A DNA stretch of 64,000 bases from Hybos culiciformis (Eukaryota > Arthropoda > Insecta > Diptera > Hybotidae), in the NCBI GenBank assembly GCA_964007475.1, contig OZ023274.1, positions 79,495,303-79,559,302 on the forward strand, in the 5' to 3' direction. Of the stretch, positions 54,485 through 64,000 are shown piece after piece (positions within the stretch are counted from its first letter, which is position 1; every line of letters begins with the position of its first letter). The notes under the pieces were generated by a model that made no database searches, was not told the origin of the DNA, and was given only the letters and a program-made list of their open reading frames with translations. Position numbers and translations under genes: made by a program.

Positions 54485-57140
54485 TAAAAAAACACAGGAA
54501 GCAGTCGTAGGAACTGCCGAAAGAAGTTAATACTTAAAAGCTTTAAACTATGAAATAACAGTGGCTACAAATGATAGCTCCCTACCGAAAATTTTTGGTC
54601 AGGTAATCTTTATTTCACCGGAGCTGCCTATTTTGAAAAAAAATGTTTTTTGTATATTTTGAGCCCGGAAGGTCATAACCGTAGCTCCCTACCCAAAATT
54701 TTTTGTCAGGTAATCTTTATTTCACCGGAGCTACCTATTATGAAAAAAATTGTTTTTCTATATTTTGAGCTGGGAAAACTTAGCTGTAGTTCTCTAACCA
54801 AAATTTTTATTCAGGTAAGTCCGCCCTCACTTCCGCCCTCACTTCCCCCCTCACTTCCGCCTTCACTTCCACCTTCACTCCCGCCCACACTTCCGGCCTC
54901 ACTTCCACCCTGCCTTACGCCACCCTTCCGTCCTCCCTTCCGCCCTCCCTTCCGACAGCTCTTCCGCCCACCCTTCCGACCACTCTTCCGCCCACCCTTC
55001 CGACCACTCTTCCGCCCTCACTTCCACCCTCACTTACACCCTCACTTCCGCCTCAGTTCCACCCTTACTTCCGCCTTCACTTCCGCCCTCACTTCCACCC
55101 TTACTTCCGCCCTCACTTCCGCCCTCACTTCCGCCCTCACTTCCGCCCTCACTTCCACCCTCACTTCCGTCCTCACTTCCACCCTCACTTCCGTCCTCAC
55201 TTCCGCCCTCACTTCAGCCCTCACTTCAGCCCTCACTTCAGCCCTCACTTCCGCCCTCACTTTCGTCCTCACTTCCGCCCTCACTTCCGCCCTCACTTCC
55301 GCCCTCACTTCCGCCCTCACTTCCGCCCTCACTTCCGCCCTCACTTCCGCCCTCAATTCCGCCCTCACTTCCACCCTTACTTCCGCCCTCACTTCCGCCC
55401 TCACTTCCGCCCTCACTTCCACCCTCACTTCCACCCTCACTTCCGCCCTCACTTCCGCCCTCACTTCAGCCCTCACTTCAGCCCTCACTTCAGCCCTCAC
55501 TTCCGCCCTCACTTTCGTCCTCACTTCCGCCCTCACTTCCGCCCTCACTTTCGTCCTCACTTCCGCCCTCACTTCCGCCCTCACTTCCGCCCTCACTTCC
55601 GCCCTCACTTCCGCCCTCACTTCCGCCCTCACTTCCGGCCTCACTTCCGGCCTCACTTCCGCCCTCAGTTCCGCCCTCAGTTCCGCCCTCACTTCCGCCC
55701 TCACTTCCGCCCTCACTTCCGTCCTCACTTCCGCCCTCACTTCCGCCCTCACTTCCGCCCTCACTTTCGTCGTCACTTCCGCCCTCAGTTCCGCCCTCAC
55801 TTCCGCCCTCAGTTCCGCCCTCACTTCCGCCCTCACTTCCACCCTCACTTCCACCCTCACTTACACCTTCACTTCCGCCCTCACTTCCGCCCTCACTTTC
55901 GTCCTCACTTCCGCCCTCACTTCCGCCCTCACTTCCGCCCTCACTTCCGCCCTCAATTCCGCCCTCACTTCAGCCCTCACTTCAGCCCTCACTTCCGCCC
56001 TCACTTTCGTCCTCACTTCCGCCCTCACTTTCGTCCTCACTTCCGCCCTCACTTCCGCCCTCAAATCCGCCCTCACTTCCGCCCTCACTTCCGCCCTCAC
56101 TTCCGGCCTCACTTCCGCCCTCAGTTCCGCCCTCACTTCCGCCCTCACTTCCGCCCTCCCTTCCGACAGCTCTTCCGCCCACCCTTCCGACCACTCTTCC
56201 GCCCACCCTTCCGACCACTCTTCCGCCCTCACTTCCACCCTCACTTACACCCTCACTTCCGCCCCAGTTCCACCCTTACTTCCGCCTTCACTTCCGCCCT
56301 CACTTCCGCCCTCACTTTCGTCCTCACTTTCGTCCTCACTTCCGCCCTCACTTCCGCCCTCACTTTCGTCCTCACTTCCGCCCTCACTTCCGCCCTCAAT
56401 TCCGCCCTCACTTCCGCCCTCACTTCCGGCCTCACTTCCGCCCTCAGTTCCGCCCTCACTTCCGCCCTCACTTCCGCCCTCACTTCCGCCCTCACTTCCG
56501 CCCTCACTTCCGCCCTCACTTCCGCCTCACTTCCGCCTTCACTTCCGCCGTTCCGACCTCTCTTCAGCCTTTACTGCCGCCCTCAATTCCTTCCTTTTTT
56601 TGGACAGGTAATCTTTATTTCACCCGCGCTACCTATTTTGAAAAAAAATTTATTTGGTATATTTTGCGCCGGGAAGACCATTACTGTAGCTCCGTACCCA
56701 AAATTTTTGGTCAGGTAATCTGATTATTTCACCGAAGCTACCTATTTTGGAAAAAACATTTTTTAACATATTTTGAGCCGGCACGACCTAACCGTAGCCA
56801 CCTGCCCAAAAATTTTTCGGCAGGTAATCTTTATTTTACCGGAGCTACCTATTTTGAAAAAAGAATTTTATGTATATTTTGAGCCGGCACGACTCAACCG
56901 TAGCTCCCTGCCCAAAAATTTTCCGGCAGGTAATCTTTATTTTACCGGAGCTACCTATTATGAAAAAAAAAAATTTTAATTTTAAATAATTTGTAAACGA
57001 AAGACTTTTAAAAAATAATTTCAATTTAAATTTTTCGCGCCAAATTATTTTGTTTTTATAAATGACACCCTCATCGACCACTCATTTTTTTGAGTATTGA
57101 AACGTCAAAAACCATGTCGCGATTTCGAACTCGAATGTCG
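54485..57140 (+). mobile_element. Large composite element: foldback arm, 115-bp units, 12-bp minisatellite
   Basis: Order: ACACAGGAAGCAGTCGTAGG terminus arm (54490-54575), about two 115-bp units, TCACTTCCGCCC minisatellite (54815-56595), about three more units, and the conserved 3' flank (56972-57140, TTTTTTTGAGTATTGAAACG). The element at 4238-6460 has the same order without the minisatellite, which shows that the minisatellite grew inside a unit. Confidence 0.75.
54815..56595 (+). repeat. 1.8-kb TCACTTCCGCCC minisatellite
   Basis: About 148 units of 12 bp with patterned variants (TCACTTTCGTCC, TCACTTCAGCCC, TCAGTTCCGCCC). A higher-order block of several hundred bp (CTTCCGACAGCTCTTCCGCC, then ACCCTTCCGACCAC) occurs near 54950 and again near 56160, so large segments were duplicated. 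All frames are open by periodicity, so the 653-residue Leu-Thr-Ser-Ala frame is not called as a gene. Confidence 0.9.
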
Positions 57141-57362
57141 AATGAGTCTCCGAAAAAACTTCAGAGAATTTCAACATTTTTCTGAAATGAGTTTCAAATT
57201 TTATTGCTACTTTTTGGATTTATTGCCTTCATATAAAAACTTAAGAATATTTTGGCTACAAATGCTAATAATCAGTAAGAAAATATTAAATACCTATAAT
57301 CAAATATTATTTATACAATATTATATCACGATTCTTTTTCCCGATCTTTAGTTTTCACCAGT
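57141..57362. other. Intergenic stretch downstream of family B gene
   Basis: An 84-codon plus-strand ORF starting at 57097 is partly within the composite element flank and shows no recognised domain. Confidence 0.4.
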
Positions 57363-58942
57363 TTAGCAGTTATCTTGTGATTTGTCCTTTTGAAAATATC
57401 CATAAATTTTATACATAACTTTTCCTTCTTCGTCTAATGCTCGGTTTAGACAAAGCCTTTGGCCATTTTCTTCTATACTAAGAGTTCTATTCGAAGCATC
57501 TCCACATCTAGTAATTTTTATATTACCATTTTTCGATACTGGTGATTCGCCTTGGTTAGCTTTATAAAACCCATCTAGGAGTTTAAATAAATAGAACTAT
57601 TGTAGAAATCAATTGAAAAATATATTTCATAAATAAGTGTTAGAATGGAGTTCATAAGGTGATTACCTCGATATTGATCAGGACATCGGAAACAAAATTG
57701 AGCTTGTCTATTATTATGTAAAACATTTGGAGCTTGGTTTACATCATCTAAGCATTGACGGTTAGGTTTGGTTAGTGGGGTTCTTGATTGTACAACATCA
57801 CACGAGCAATTAAGATTATTATTGGAATTAATATTAGATGTATTGTAACTTTGAACACTCGCAGTACGAGAATGTGAATCGAAAGTTTTTTGTATTCTGC
57901 GTTGATCCCTTGTTTCTGAGATTTTTATTGGTCCAACATCATTTGAAGATTCATGGCAATAGGAATCCAAATTAGATGGATTATTTGTCAAAGTATCAAA
58001 AGTTGCATCAATTCCCGTCGAATCGGTGCAAACTTCACTATTTTCTAAGGCGAAATTATCATTATACTCATTACATCTATTACATGGCAGATTGCTTGCT
58101 TCTCTAACCTCGTGTGGAACTACTGAACCTGGACGTTTTGCGTTAGAACATGTACGAGGAGAAACTGTTTGACCTGTGGTTCTTTTGAAATTTTTATTCG
58201 CTCCGCACCTATCACATGGTGGGTTGCTTGCTTGTCCAACACTATGTGAAACTACTGGATATTGGCGTTTCGGATTATTAGCTGTAGGAGGGCAACATGT
58301 TTGAACTGTGGGACTTCTATCTTGCTCAACACTAGTTGAACAGCTTGATTCATTCATCTCTATCACATCATTTGCAATCCTGCTTAAAATTCCCCATATC
58401 CCGACATCAGTATCAATATTATCTCCTCCACATTCGTCACTGGTTTGTGAAGGAGAGTTTTCATACAATTCTTCCACGTCATTTGCTAATTGACATAAAG
58501 CATTCCAAATATCTTGATCTGCTCCACCTCCTAGACGGTTTGTTAATTCAGACCTAACCTCATTAAAGTTATTATGGGAATTTTCAGATTTTAGATTTAT
58601 TCTGGTTTTAGAAGTTTTACTACTAGAAGATTTCAGTAAATCCTCATTTGACTTTGAAGTTACTTCTTCATTACGTACCATTATGTTTCCAAATATATTA
58701 TCATCATCTTTACCTCCAGAAGATCTTTCATTACTATTTATTTTCGTGTACTGAAATTGTTCTCTTTGATATACAATTAATTTTTTTGCAATATTAAGCC
58801 GTAGTCGGGTTTTGAATTTCTCAGTTTGTAACACCAATTCCTCATTTGGCATTTCTTGTAATTGTTTTGGTGTCGAATTCAATGCTTTGCACCATGTCTG
58901 AAGTTCAATTTGTTTCTTTGAAAGATTACACGAGCGATCCAT
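57363..58942 (-). CDS. Unrecognised two-exon gene (family B, intact copy)
   Basis: Exon 1 (58942-57667) starts at ATG with MDRSCNLSKKQIELQTWCKA and ends TATCGAG|GTAATC. Exon 2 (57574-57363) begins after TAAACTCCTAG and reads GFYKANQGESPVSKNG, ending KIYGYFQKDKSQDNC before TAA. The junction (phase 1, G plus AT) is in frame, giving about 496 residues. Features: N-terminal STPKQLQ and KFKTRLRLN (shared with the broken copy at 38549-40088), LTNRLGGGADQ at about 135, two related segments W-ALCQLANDV and WGILSRIANDV, and three Cys-x2-Cys pairs (PPCDRCG, LPCNRCN, FCFRCPD). Ser/Asn-rich, no membrane segment, so probably intracellular. TTGGTATAAATGG surrounds the start. I know no family for it; the cysteine pairs could bind zinc. 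Confidence 0.65.
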
Positions 58943-59370
58943 TTATACCAAAACTTATAATTTTGTTGATTTTAGCTTGTATTTAATACAAAAGTTTCGA
59001 AATAACATAATTTAATATATAAAATATGAATGAAATTTTTTTGATTAAGTTCACGGTGTCATTTAAAAAAATTACTTCTAAGGTTGCTGTAAAGAAAATT
59101 GAGGATCTAAAATTAAGTGGAAAATATAGTACAATTTTAAGGCAAATTTGAAACTACATGATTTTATTATTTAAATAGGTATGTACGAAAAGGTAGAAAA
59201 TAAAACTCAGTATAATTTGCGAATCAAAGAAAATAATTATAAACCTGCGTAAAGAAGCTTCGCTGCAAAAAAATAAAAATATATAATTGCAATGGCATCC
59301 TAAAAATGAAAATTATTGTTCGCTTAATGTGCAATTTAGATAAGATTAAATTGATCATAAATGAGTATTA
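58943..59370. promoter_or_regulatory. Upstream region of family B gene
   Basis: The first 60 bp upstream (TACCAAAACTTATAATTTTG, TTGATTTTAGCTTG on the plus strand) are recognisably similar to 40090-40150 upstream of the broken paralogue. This suggests a duplicated promoter or 5' leader. No TATA box or other motif can be assigned safely. Confidence 0.35.
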
Positions 59371-59698
59371 TCAAAAAGCATGTATATAAAGAGGAATCAG
59401 TCCCATACAAAAAAAAGAATTAAAATAGTGAAACAAAAAATCCATATCACAACCCCATGAGCTTTTTTTTTTGAATTTTTTGAGAATTCCACTCTCACAA
59501 AAGCTTTTAAAACTTTCAAAATTGTATATATAGAACTGTTGTTATTTTGAAAGTTTTAAAAGCTTTCGTGAGAGTGGAATTCTCAAAAAATTCAAAAAAA
59601 AAAGCTCATGGGGTTGTGATATGGATTTTTTGTTTTAATATTTTAATTCTTTTTTTTGTATGGGACTGATTCCTCTTTATATACATGCTTTTTGGTAT
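59371..59698. mobile_element. Near-perfect 330-bp palindrome
   Basis: Arms of about 150 bp (CAAAAAGCATGTATATAAAG ... and inverse) with a loop of about 25 bp (TTGTATATATAGAACTGTTG). Only a handful of mismatches. Direct TATTA occurs on both sides (59366-59370, 59699-59703). Either a foldback MITE or a source of hairpin RNA. Confidence 0.8.
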
Positions 59699-59703
59699 TA
59701 TAT

Positions 59704-60562
59704 ATTTTATGATAAAAAAAATACACATATTTAAGTATCTTATTACTTTAAATTTAACTTATCATATACTATATTATTATACTTATTTTTTTTTATTCAT
59801 ATAAAACTAAAACTATACAACTAAACTATAACTTTAATTCTAATTTCCTAACTAAAGCACGCTTTAGACCTCTTGCGAAAACGAAAACGAAATTGTGTTG
59901 AACAACATTTTTATTCACTGCGAACATAATTGCGAAAACGAAATGAGTTGAATATAGATATCGTTTTCGTCTTAACGTTTACAATTGTAGGAAAAAAAAG
60001 CTGATTTAAAAAAAAATGTTAAAAAATTTTAGAAAAAATTTCGTTATGATAAATTGTACAACTATATAATCACCACATTTTTCGTTTTCGTTTTCATTGC
60101 TTCATTTACACTTCCGACGAAATATGGTTAATTTAGTTCGTTGCTATTTCGTTGCGAAATATTTTTAATATAAACGGTTTAAATTTTTTTGGTAAAGTGA
60201 CATAAAGTCAATTAAAATTTCTGAAATTTTGAGGGGGAGTAGAGGCGGTGTCCAAACCTCAAAATGCAAAGATGTTTTTGGCGAAAATCCCCGTTTTAAT
60301 TATTCATATATTTTGTAAACCAAATCCATTTTTTTACCCCGATTTACTCTTTTTTTTGTAGAAGGGCTTAAGGAGATCCCCTGATTCCACGACCGAGAGG
60401 ATTGTTGGAGCAGAGCCCACGCCTCCTCCGGATTTTTAATGTGCTTTTCAAGGCCCGTTTTCCGTTAAAAATTAACTATTATGTTTTTATTAAATGTCCG
60501 TCCGTCCGCCACTAAAATATTTTTAGCTTAAGAACCAGACAACCGATTTTTATTCTTTAAAT
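59704..60562. other. AT-rich stretch with a G-rich repeat
   Basis: CGAAAACGAAAACGAAAT motifs at 59878-59945 are inverted at 60078-60095, perhaps an old inverted-repeat element. At 60228-60265 GAGGGGGAGTAGAGGCGGTG resembles 52751 and 53057. No gene. Confidence 0.45.
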
Positions 60563-60620
60563 CAGCGGTTATTAAACTTTTCTGTATTGCGACCCCAAAT
60601 TTTAAATGCCGTATTTTGAC
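60563..60620. mobile_element. hAT-type terminus
   Basis: CAGCGGTTATTAAACTTTTC, TGTATTGCGACCCCAAATTT, GACGACCC. This follows the common hAT terminus pattern CAGTGGTT--CAAACTTTTT with GCGACCCC. The other end was not found. Confidence 0.5.
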
Positions 60621-60900
60621 GACCCACAACCTACATTTTTTTGACAAATAATCGTTATTCAAAAAAAAAAAAACGTTTAAACAACAAATACTATTTTATT
60701 TTTAGTTAATTAAAAAATAAAAATTAATAACATTTTCTAGTTACAGTAAATATTAAAATAAATAAAAAAATAAAATAAAAATAATTAAATAAAAAAAAAA
60801 TTTTTAAAAACAACGTTTTTATAACTGAATAAAATAACTAAAAAGTAAAAAATATAATCAGATAATAATTGATAACCTCATACCAAAATTAATTAATTCT

Positions 60901-60976
60901 CACGAAAAACGTGGGGCGCGTGTGATAAACGTTATTGATAAAAATTTTCAATTTTAGGCGCCCCACGTTTTTCGTG
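60901..60976. repeat. Perfect 19-bp inverted repeat with 38-bp loop
   Basis: CACGAAAAACGTGGGGCGC and GCGCCCCACGTTTTTCGTG. GC-rich stem in AT-rich DNA. It could be the core of a small MITE or a hairpin inside the hAT remnant. Confidence 0.6.
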
Positions 60977-61194
60977 ATTAATTATTTTTATTTAATTATT
61001 TATTTTTTCTTTTTTAATCTTATTTGAATCGAATTAAGCGATAAATAAAAACATAAAATTTTTATATCTATATTACGTATGCTAAAGCTATGAAATTGAA
61101 ATCCTGAATTTCCAAATTTGCTTTTTAGCCCTCTCCCCGGAGTCCTGGGACCTCAGATGGGGGCCCTGCGATATCCAGTCTTTAATCCAGGTAT

Positions 61195-61555
61195 TGTTAC
61201 AATCGTAACATGAAAAATTTCTAAGTCTTTAAACGACTTAAAATTGTAAAATTCAACGAAATAAAATTAATGTTAAGATAAGAAAATGCACACAATGCAA
61301 AATGTGCAGACAAATTTTATTTTCTCACAATTTCATACGTAAATTTAATTTGACAAAAATGCATATTGCAATTTAATTATATTTCAATTCATAATTCTCA
61401 TTTTTGTTATTATAGTTTTATATTACTTAAATTTTTTATATTACTTATAATTTTTATACTACTTATAATTATTGTACCAAATAAATTGGACAGTTCGTTC
61501 TAAACCATCAACTAAACAACATCTTTTTATTTATATTAAACAAGTGCCTTCTTCA
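61195..61555 (+). repeat. Candidate LTR of the BEL/Pao element
   Basis: Starts TGTTACAATCGTAACATG, contains AATAAA at 61482 and ends CTTCA; two bases later TGGTCAATCCGGGAC could be a tRNA primer-binding site. Position, about 370 bp before the gag start, is right. With no second LTR in the window this stays tentative. Confidence 0.4.
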
Positions 61556-61921
61556 TGTGGTCAATCCGGGACTACATCCACTAAAAATCGAAGGACAAAA
61601 TTTAAAATTCTGAATTGAAAAAAAAATATAAAAAAAAAAAAATTTTAGAAAACAAAAAAGTTTTAAATACTGAATTTTTGAAAAAAAAATGTTTAAAGAA
61701 AAATTTAAAAGAAACTAAAATTATTTTGAGGAAAAATTTGAAAAAAAGGTAGTTTTTTTTTGGAAAATATTAAATAAAATTTCGTTATAAAATAAATTTT
61801 AACTTTTAAATTTGGTATTTTTTACAAAATTATTCAAAAAATAAAAAAGTTTTTAAATTTAATATCATACAGTCCAAAAATATTGAAAAATTTTTTTTTA
61901 ATATAACTTAGAAAAAAAAAC

Positions 61922-64000
61922 ATGAGTGAAACAATCGATAAATTAATTCTTCAACAGGTTGATTGCCGCGAAGCAATCAAAGCTATTGAAATTAACTATA
62001 AAAAAGATTCGGAAGGTCGGAAAATCGAAGAATACATTGAAAAACGGTTAGGAAAACTCGAAGAGTTATTGTCGGACTTTACGTCGCGAGATAACGAGAT
62101 CGAAAATTTAAAGCCGGGCTTCGAAGTTAAACAATATTTCGTAAAAAAATTTGCGGAAAGCACTAAAATTAAATTTACTGAAGTAAAAACTTTATTTGAT
62201 AATAAATTAAAAGAAATTTGTGACAAAGAAAAAATAAGAAAAAAAATAGAAGTTGTTGAAAAACGAGAAGCAAAGCATCGTGAAGAAGCTAAAAAAGCAC
62301 TCAAAGCTAAGGAAGAATTGGAACGGACTCTGGAAGGACTGAGTACAGGTAACAAGTCAAATGAAAATTCAGATGATGAAGAGGTAAGTCATAATAACAA
62401 ACTTCTTAACTCTCAGAAACACAGTATCAAAATGTTAGATAGACTAGTTGTTGAAGTATTAAATGATCAGCACGAAATATCAGTTATGTTTTATCAGCAA
62501 AAGCTAAAAACTATTGACAAATACTGGGACAATATTTTAAGAACGCACTTAGAAATTGTCAAAGAACGCGACGATGAAGTAAAAGTCTATATACACCAGA
62601 ATTTTTTTGAATACATTGAATAGCAATATCAAAATGCTGCTATCATGCTACGAGCCCTGCATCATAAGACCTCGTACGGGTTTTTTTTTTTGAGTTTGTT
62701 CTACTTTTTTCCAGTTTTCTCCAGTTTTGTATTTTTTTCGTTTAAACCAACCTTTTTTAGGAGTTTTTGGTCTTTATAAAAAAAAAATGTTTTTAAGTTA
62801 AATTTTGAGAAAAAAATTATTTTCCAAAAGTCTACCTTTTTCAACTTTTTTTATGGGCATCGCAGAAATTTTCGAAAGATGCATTTTGAAGGGCATTTGG
62901 GAGTAGTTAATTTTAGCTTTTTAGGTTTTGGCGATAAAATAAAGGAGAGAGCCAAAAAACGCCTTTGAAATTCCAAAAAACAGGCCAAAATTGCTATTTT
63001 TCGCGTTTTTGACCTGTTTTTTGGATTTTCAAAGGCGTTTTTTGACTCTCTCCTTTATTTTATGGACAAAACCCAAAAAGCTAAAATTAACTACTCCCAA
63101 ATGCCCTTCAAAATTCATCTTTCGAAAATTTCTGCGATGCCCTTAAAAAAAGTTGAAAAAGTAGACTTTTGGAAAATAATTTTTTTCTCAAAATTTAAAT
63201 TAAAAAAATTTTTTTTTTATAAAGACCAAAAACTCCTAAAAAAGGTTGGTTTAAACGAAAAAAATACAAAACTGGAGAAAACTGAAAAAAAGTAGAACAA
63301 ACTCAAAAAAAAAAACCCGTACGAGGTCTTATGATGCAGGGCTCGTACAAGAAAAAATCGCGGGTACAACTAGTCAAACAATTAAAATGCCAAAAGTTGA
63401 TTTACCTCCGTTCTCTGGAGATTACTCTGATTGGAAATAATTTCAAAATTTAGTTAATGAAACCTTGTTACCTAACAAAACAATTGGCCCATCTCAAAAA
63501 TTACTTTACTTGAAAAGGTCTCTCAAGGGAGAGGCAGCTAATTTAGTAAAAAACTTTACAGTAACGGAAGATAACCTATACACTGTGTGGGATATTTTAA
63601 ATGAACGGTACGACAACCAGCGGGCTTTAATTCATTACCAACTTGAAAAAATTTTTTCGATAAAAAATTTATCATATGAATCAGCAGCAGCAATAAGGAA
63701 CTTACATGATACTGCCGTAGAAGCTCTTTTAGCCATAAACAACTTGGGGATTGTCACAGATGGGTGGGATCCTATAATTGTACACATTATTTTGTAAAAA
63801 CTTGATAAAGAATCTCGAAAAATATTCGAACAAAGTTTAAAAAATCCGAGAGAAATACAAACAATGAATGATTTTTTTTCATTTCTTAAATCTCGATTCA
63901 ATGCGTTAGAAGCCAACAAAATCTAAGTGCCCTGTTTGCTCCGCTGATCATAAAATATATCAATGCGAAAGTTTTAAGGCTCTCGAATTAAATAAAAAAT
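61922..64000 (+). pseudogene. BEL/Pao gag, degenerate and cut by the window end
   Basis: ATG at 61922 opens 233 codons with coiled-coil EKREAKHREEAKKALKAKEEL, ending at TAG 62621. The frame goes on (QYQNAAIM) to a palindromic insertion at 62651-63345 and, on its removal, continues LQEKIAGTTSQ, then MPKVDLPPFSGDYSDWK. Further TAAs lie at 63438 and 63795. The text then reads LKGEAANLVKNF, NERYDNQRALIHYQLEKIF, WDPIIVHIIL and KLDKESRKIFEQS, the conserved BEL/Pao gag domain. A frameshift near 63915 precedes a zinc knuckle CPVCSADHKIYQC. Gag would form the particle that packages element RNA. Protease, RT and integrase should lie beyond the window. Confidence 0.85.
62651..63345. mobile_element. 695-bp palindromic element in the BEL gag gene
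   Basis: CGAGCCCTGCATCATAAGAC and its inverse, flanked by TA (62649-62650, 63346-63347), compatible with a Tc1/mariner-type target. The arms, over 300 bp each, are nearly perfect (AAAACCAACC, GGAGTTTTTGGTCTTTATAA). Removal joins ATG-C-TA-CAA in the gag frame. The 77-codon ORF in the right arm is an arm artefact. Confidence 0.9.

Noticed and set aside
54650..56611. Long Leu-Thr-Ser-Ala ORF and its antisense Arg-Ala-Glu-Val ORFs
   Set aside because: A 12-bp repeat without stops is open in several frames on both strands; no frame joins a conserved domain and the flanks are noncoding repeat units.
57097..57351. 84-residue plus-strand ORF, vaguely like a Harbinger N-terminus
   Set aside because: It begins inside the 3' flank of the composite repeat and has no LRYLATG-type motif.

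Overview
The window reads as a very AT-rich, intron-bearing animal genome, almost certainly an arthropod and probably an insect. The evidence is spliceosomal GT-AG introns, a P-element/THAP transposase, PIF/Harbinger, hAT and mariner remnants, a Penelope-like element with a GIY-YIG endonuclease, a LINE, a BEL/Pao retrotransposon and many MITEs. I see no rRNA gene, complete tRNA, CRISPR array or bacterial operon. The species cannot be named from this sequence alone.

Layout. 1-6.5 kb: composite repeats with related termini, two 12-bp minisatellites and a 115-bp tandem array. 6.5-13 kb: two paralogous exons of an unrecognised gene (6564-7379 and 12303-12932, minus strand; a third, domain-less copy lies at 1505-2476), separated by a foldback element with a 9-bp target duplication. 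13-20.5 kb: hAT, mariner and Harbinger remnants, several nested in each other. 20.5-24.8 kb: almost empty AT-rich DNA with one isolated exon-like ORF and one MITE. 24.8-32 kb: a P-type transposon with a THAP domain, broken by a hAT insertion, next to a second broken transposase-like gene of a DDE-like family I cannot place. 33-38.5 kb: a second foldback element, a further P fragment and a 105-bp array. 38.5-40.1 kb: a broken copy of a second unrecognised gene family. 41-46.6 kb: Harbinger elements inside older repeats. 46.6-51 kb: two head-to-head Penelope-like elements. 51.3-53 kb: an internally deleted LINE. 54.5-57.1 kb: a large composite element with about 1.8 kb of 12-bp minisatellite. 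57.4-58.9 kb: the only gene here that looks whole, with two exons. 59.4-64 kb: a long palindrome and a BEL/Pao element whose gag is split by another palindrome and runs off the window.

Most of the annotation rests on dissecting nested insertions. For many elements the terminal inverted repeats and the target-site duplication (TSD) can be read directly: TTA/TAA or CAG for Harbinger-like MITEs, 8 bp for hAT, 9 bp for foldback elements, and TA for two others. In several cases removing the insertion restores a reading frame or a repeat copy.

The best candidates for undescribed biology are: (1) a gene family whose exon carries an Asn-Ala-Ser-X repeat of 12-bp units, at about 3, 18 and 75 copies, fused to a conserved helical domain; (2) a second fast-evolving family with one intact and one broken copy, which like the first uses phase-1 exons; (3) modular repeats that share a terminus but carry unrelated tandem arrays; (4) foldback elements with 9-bp duplications, one of which shares a block with the leader of the unplaced transposase gene.
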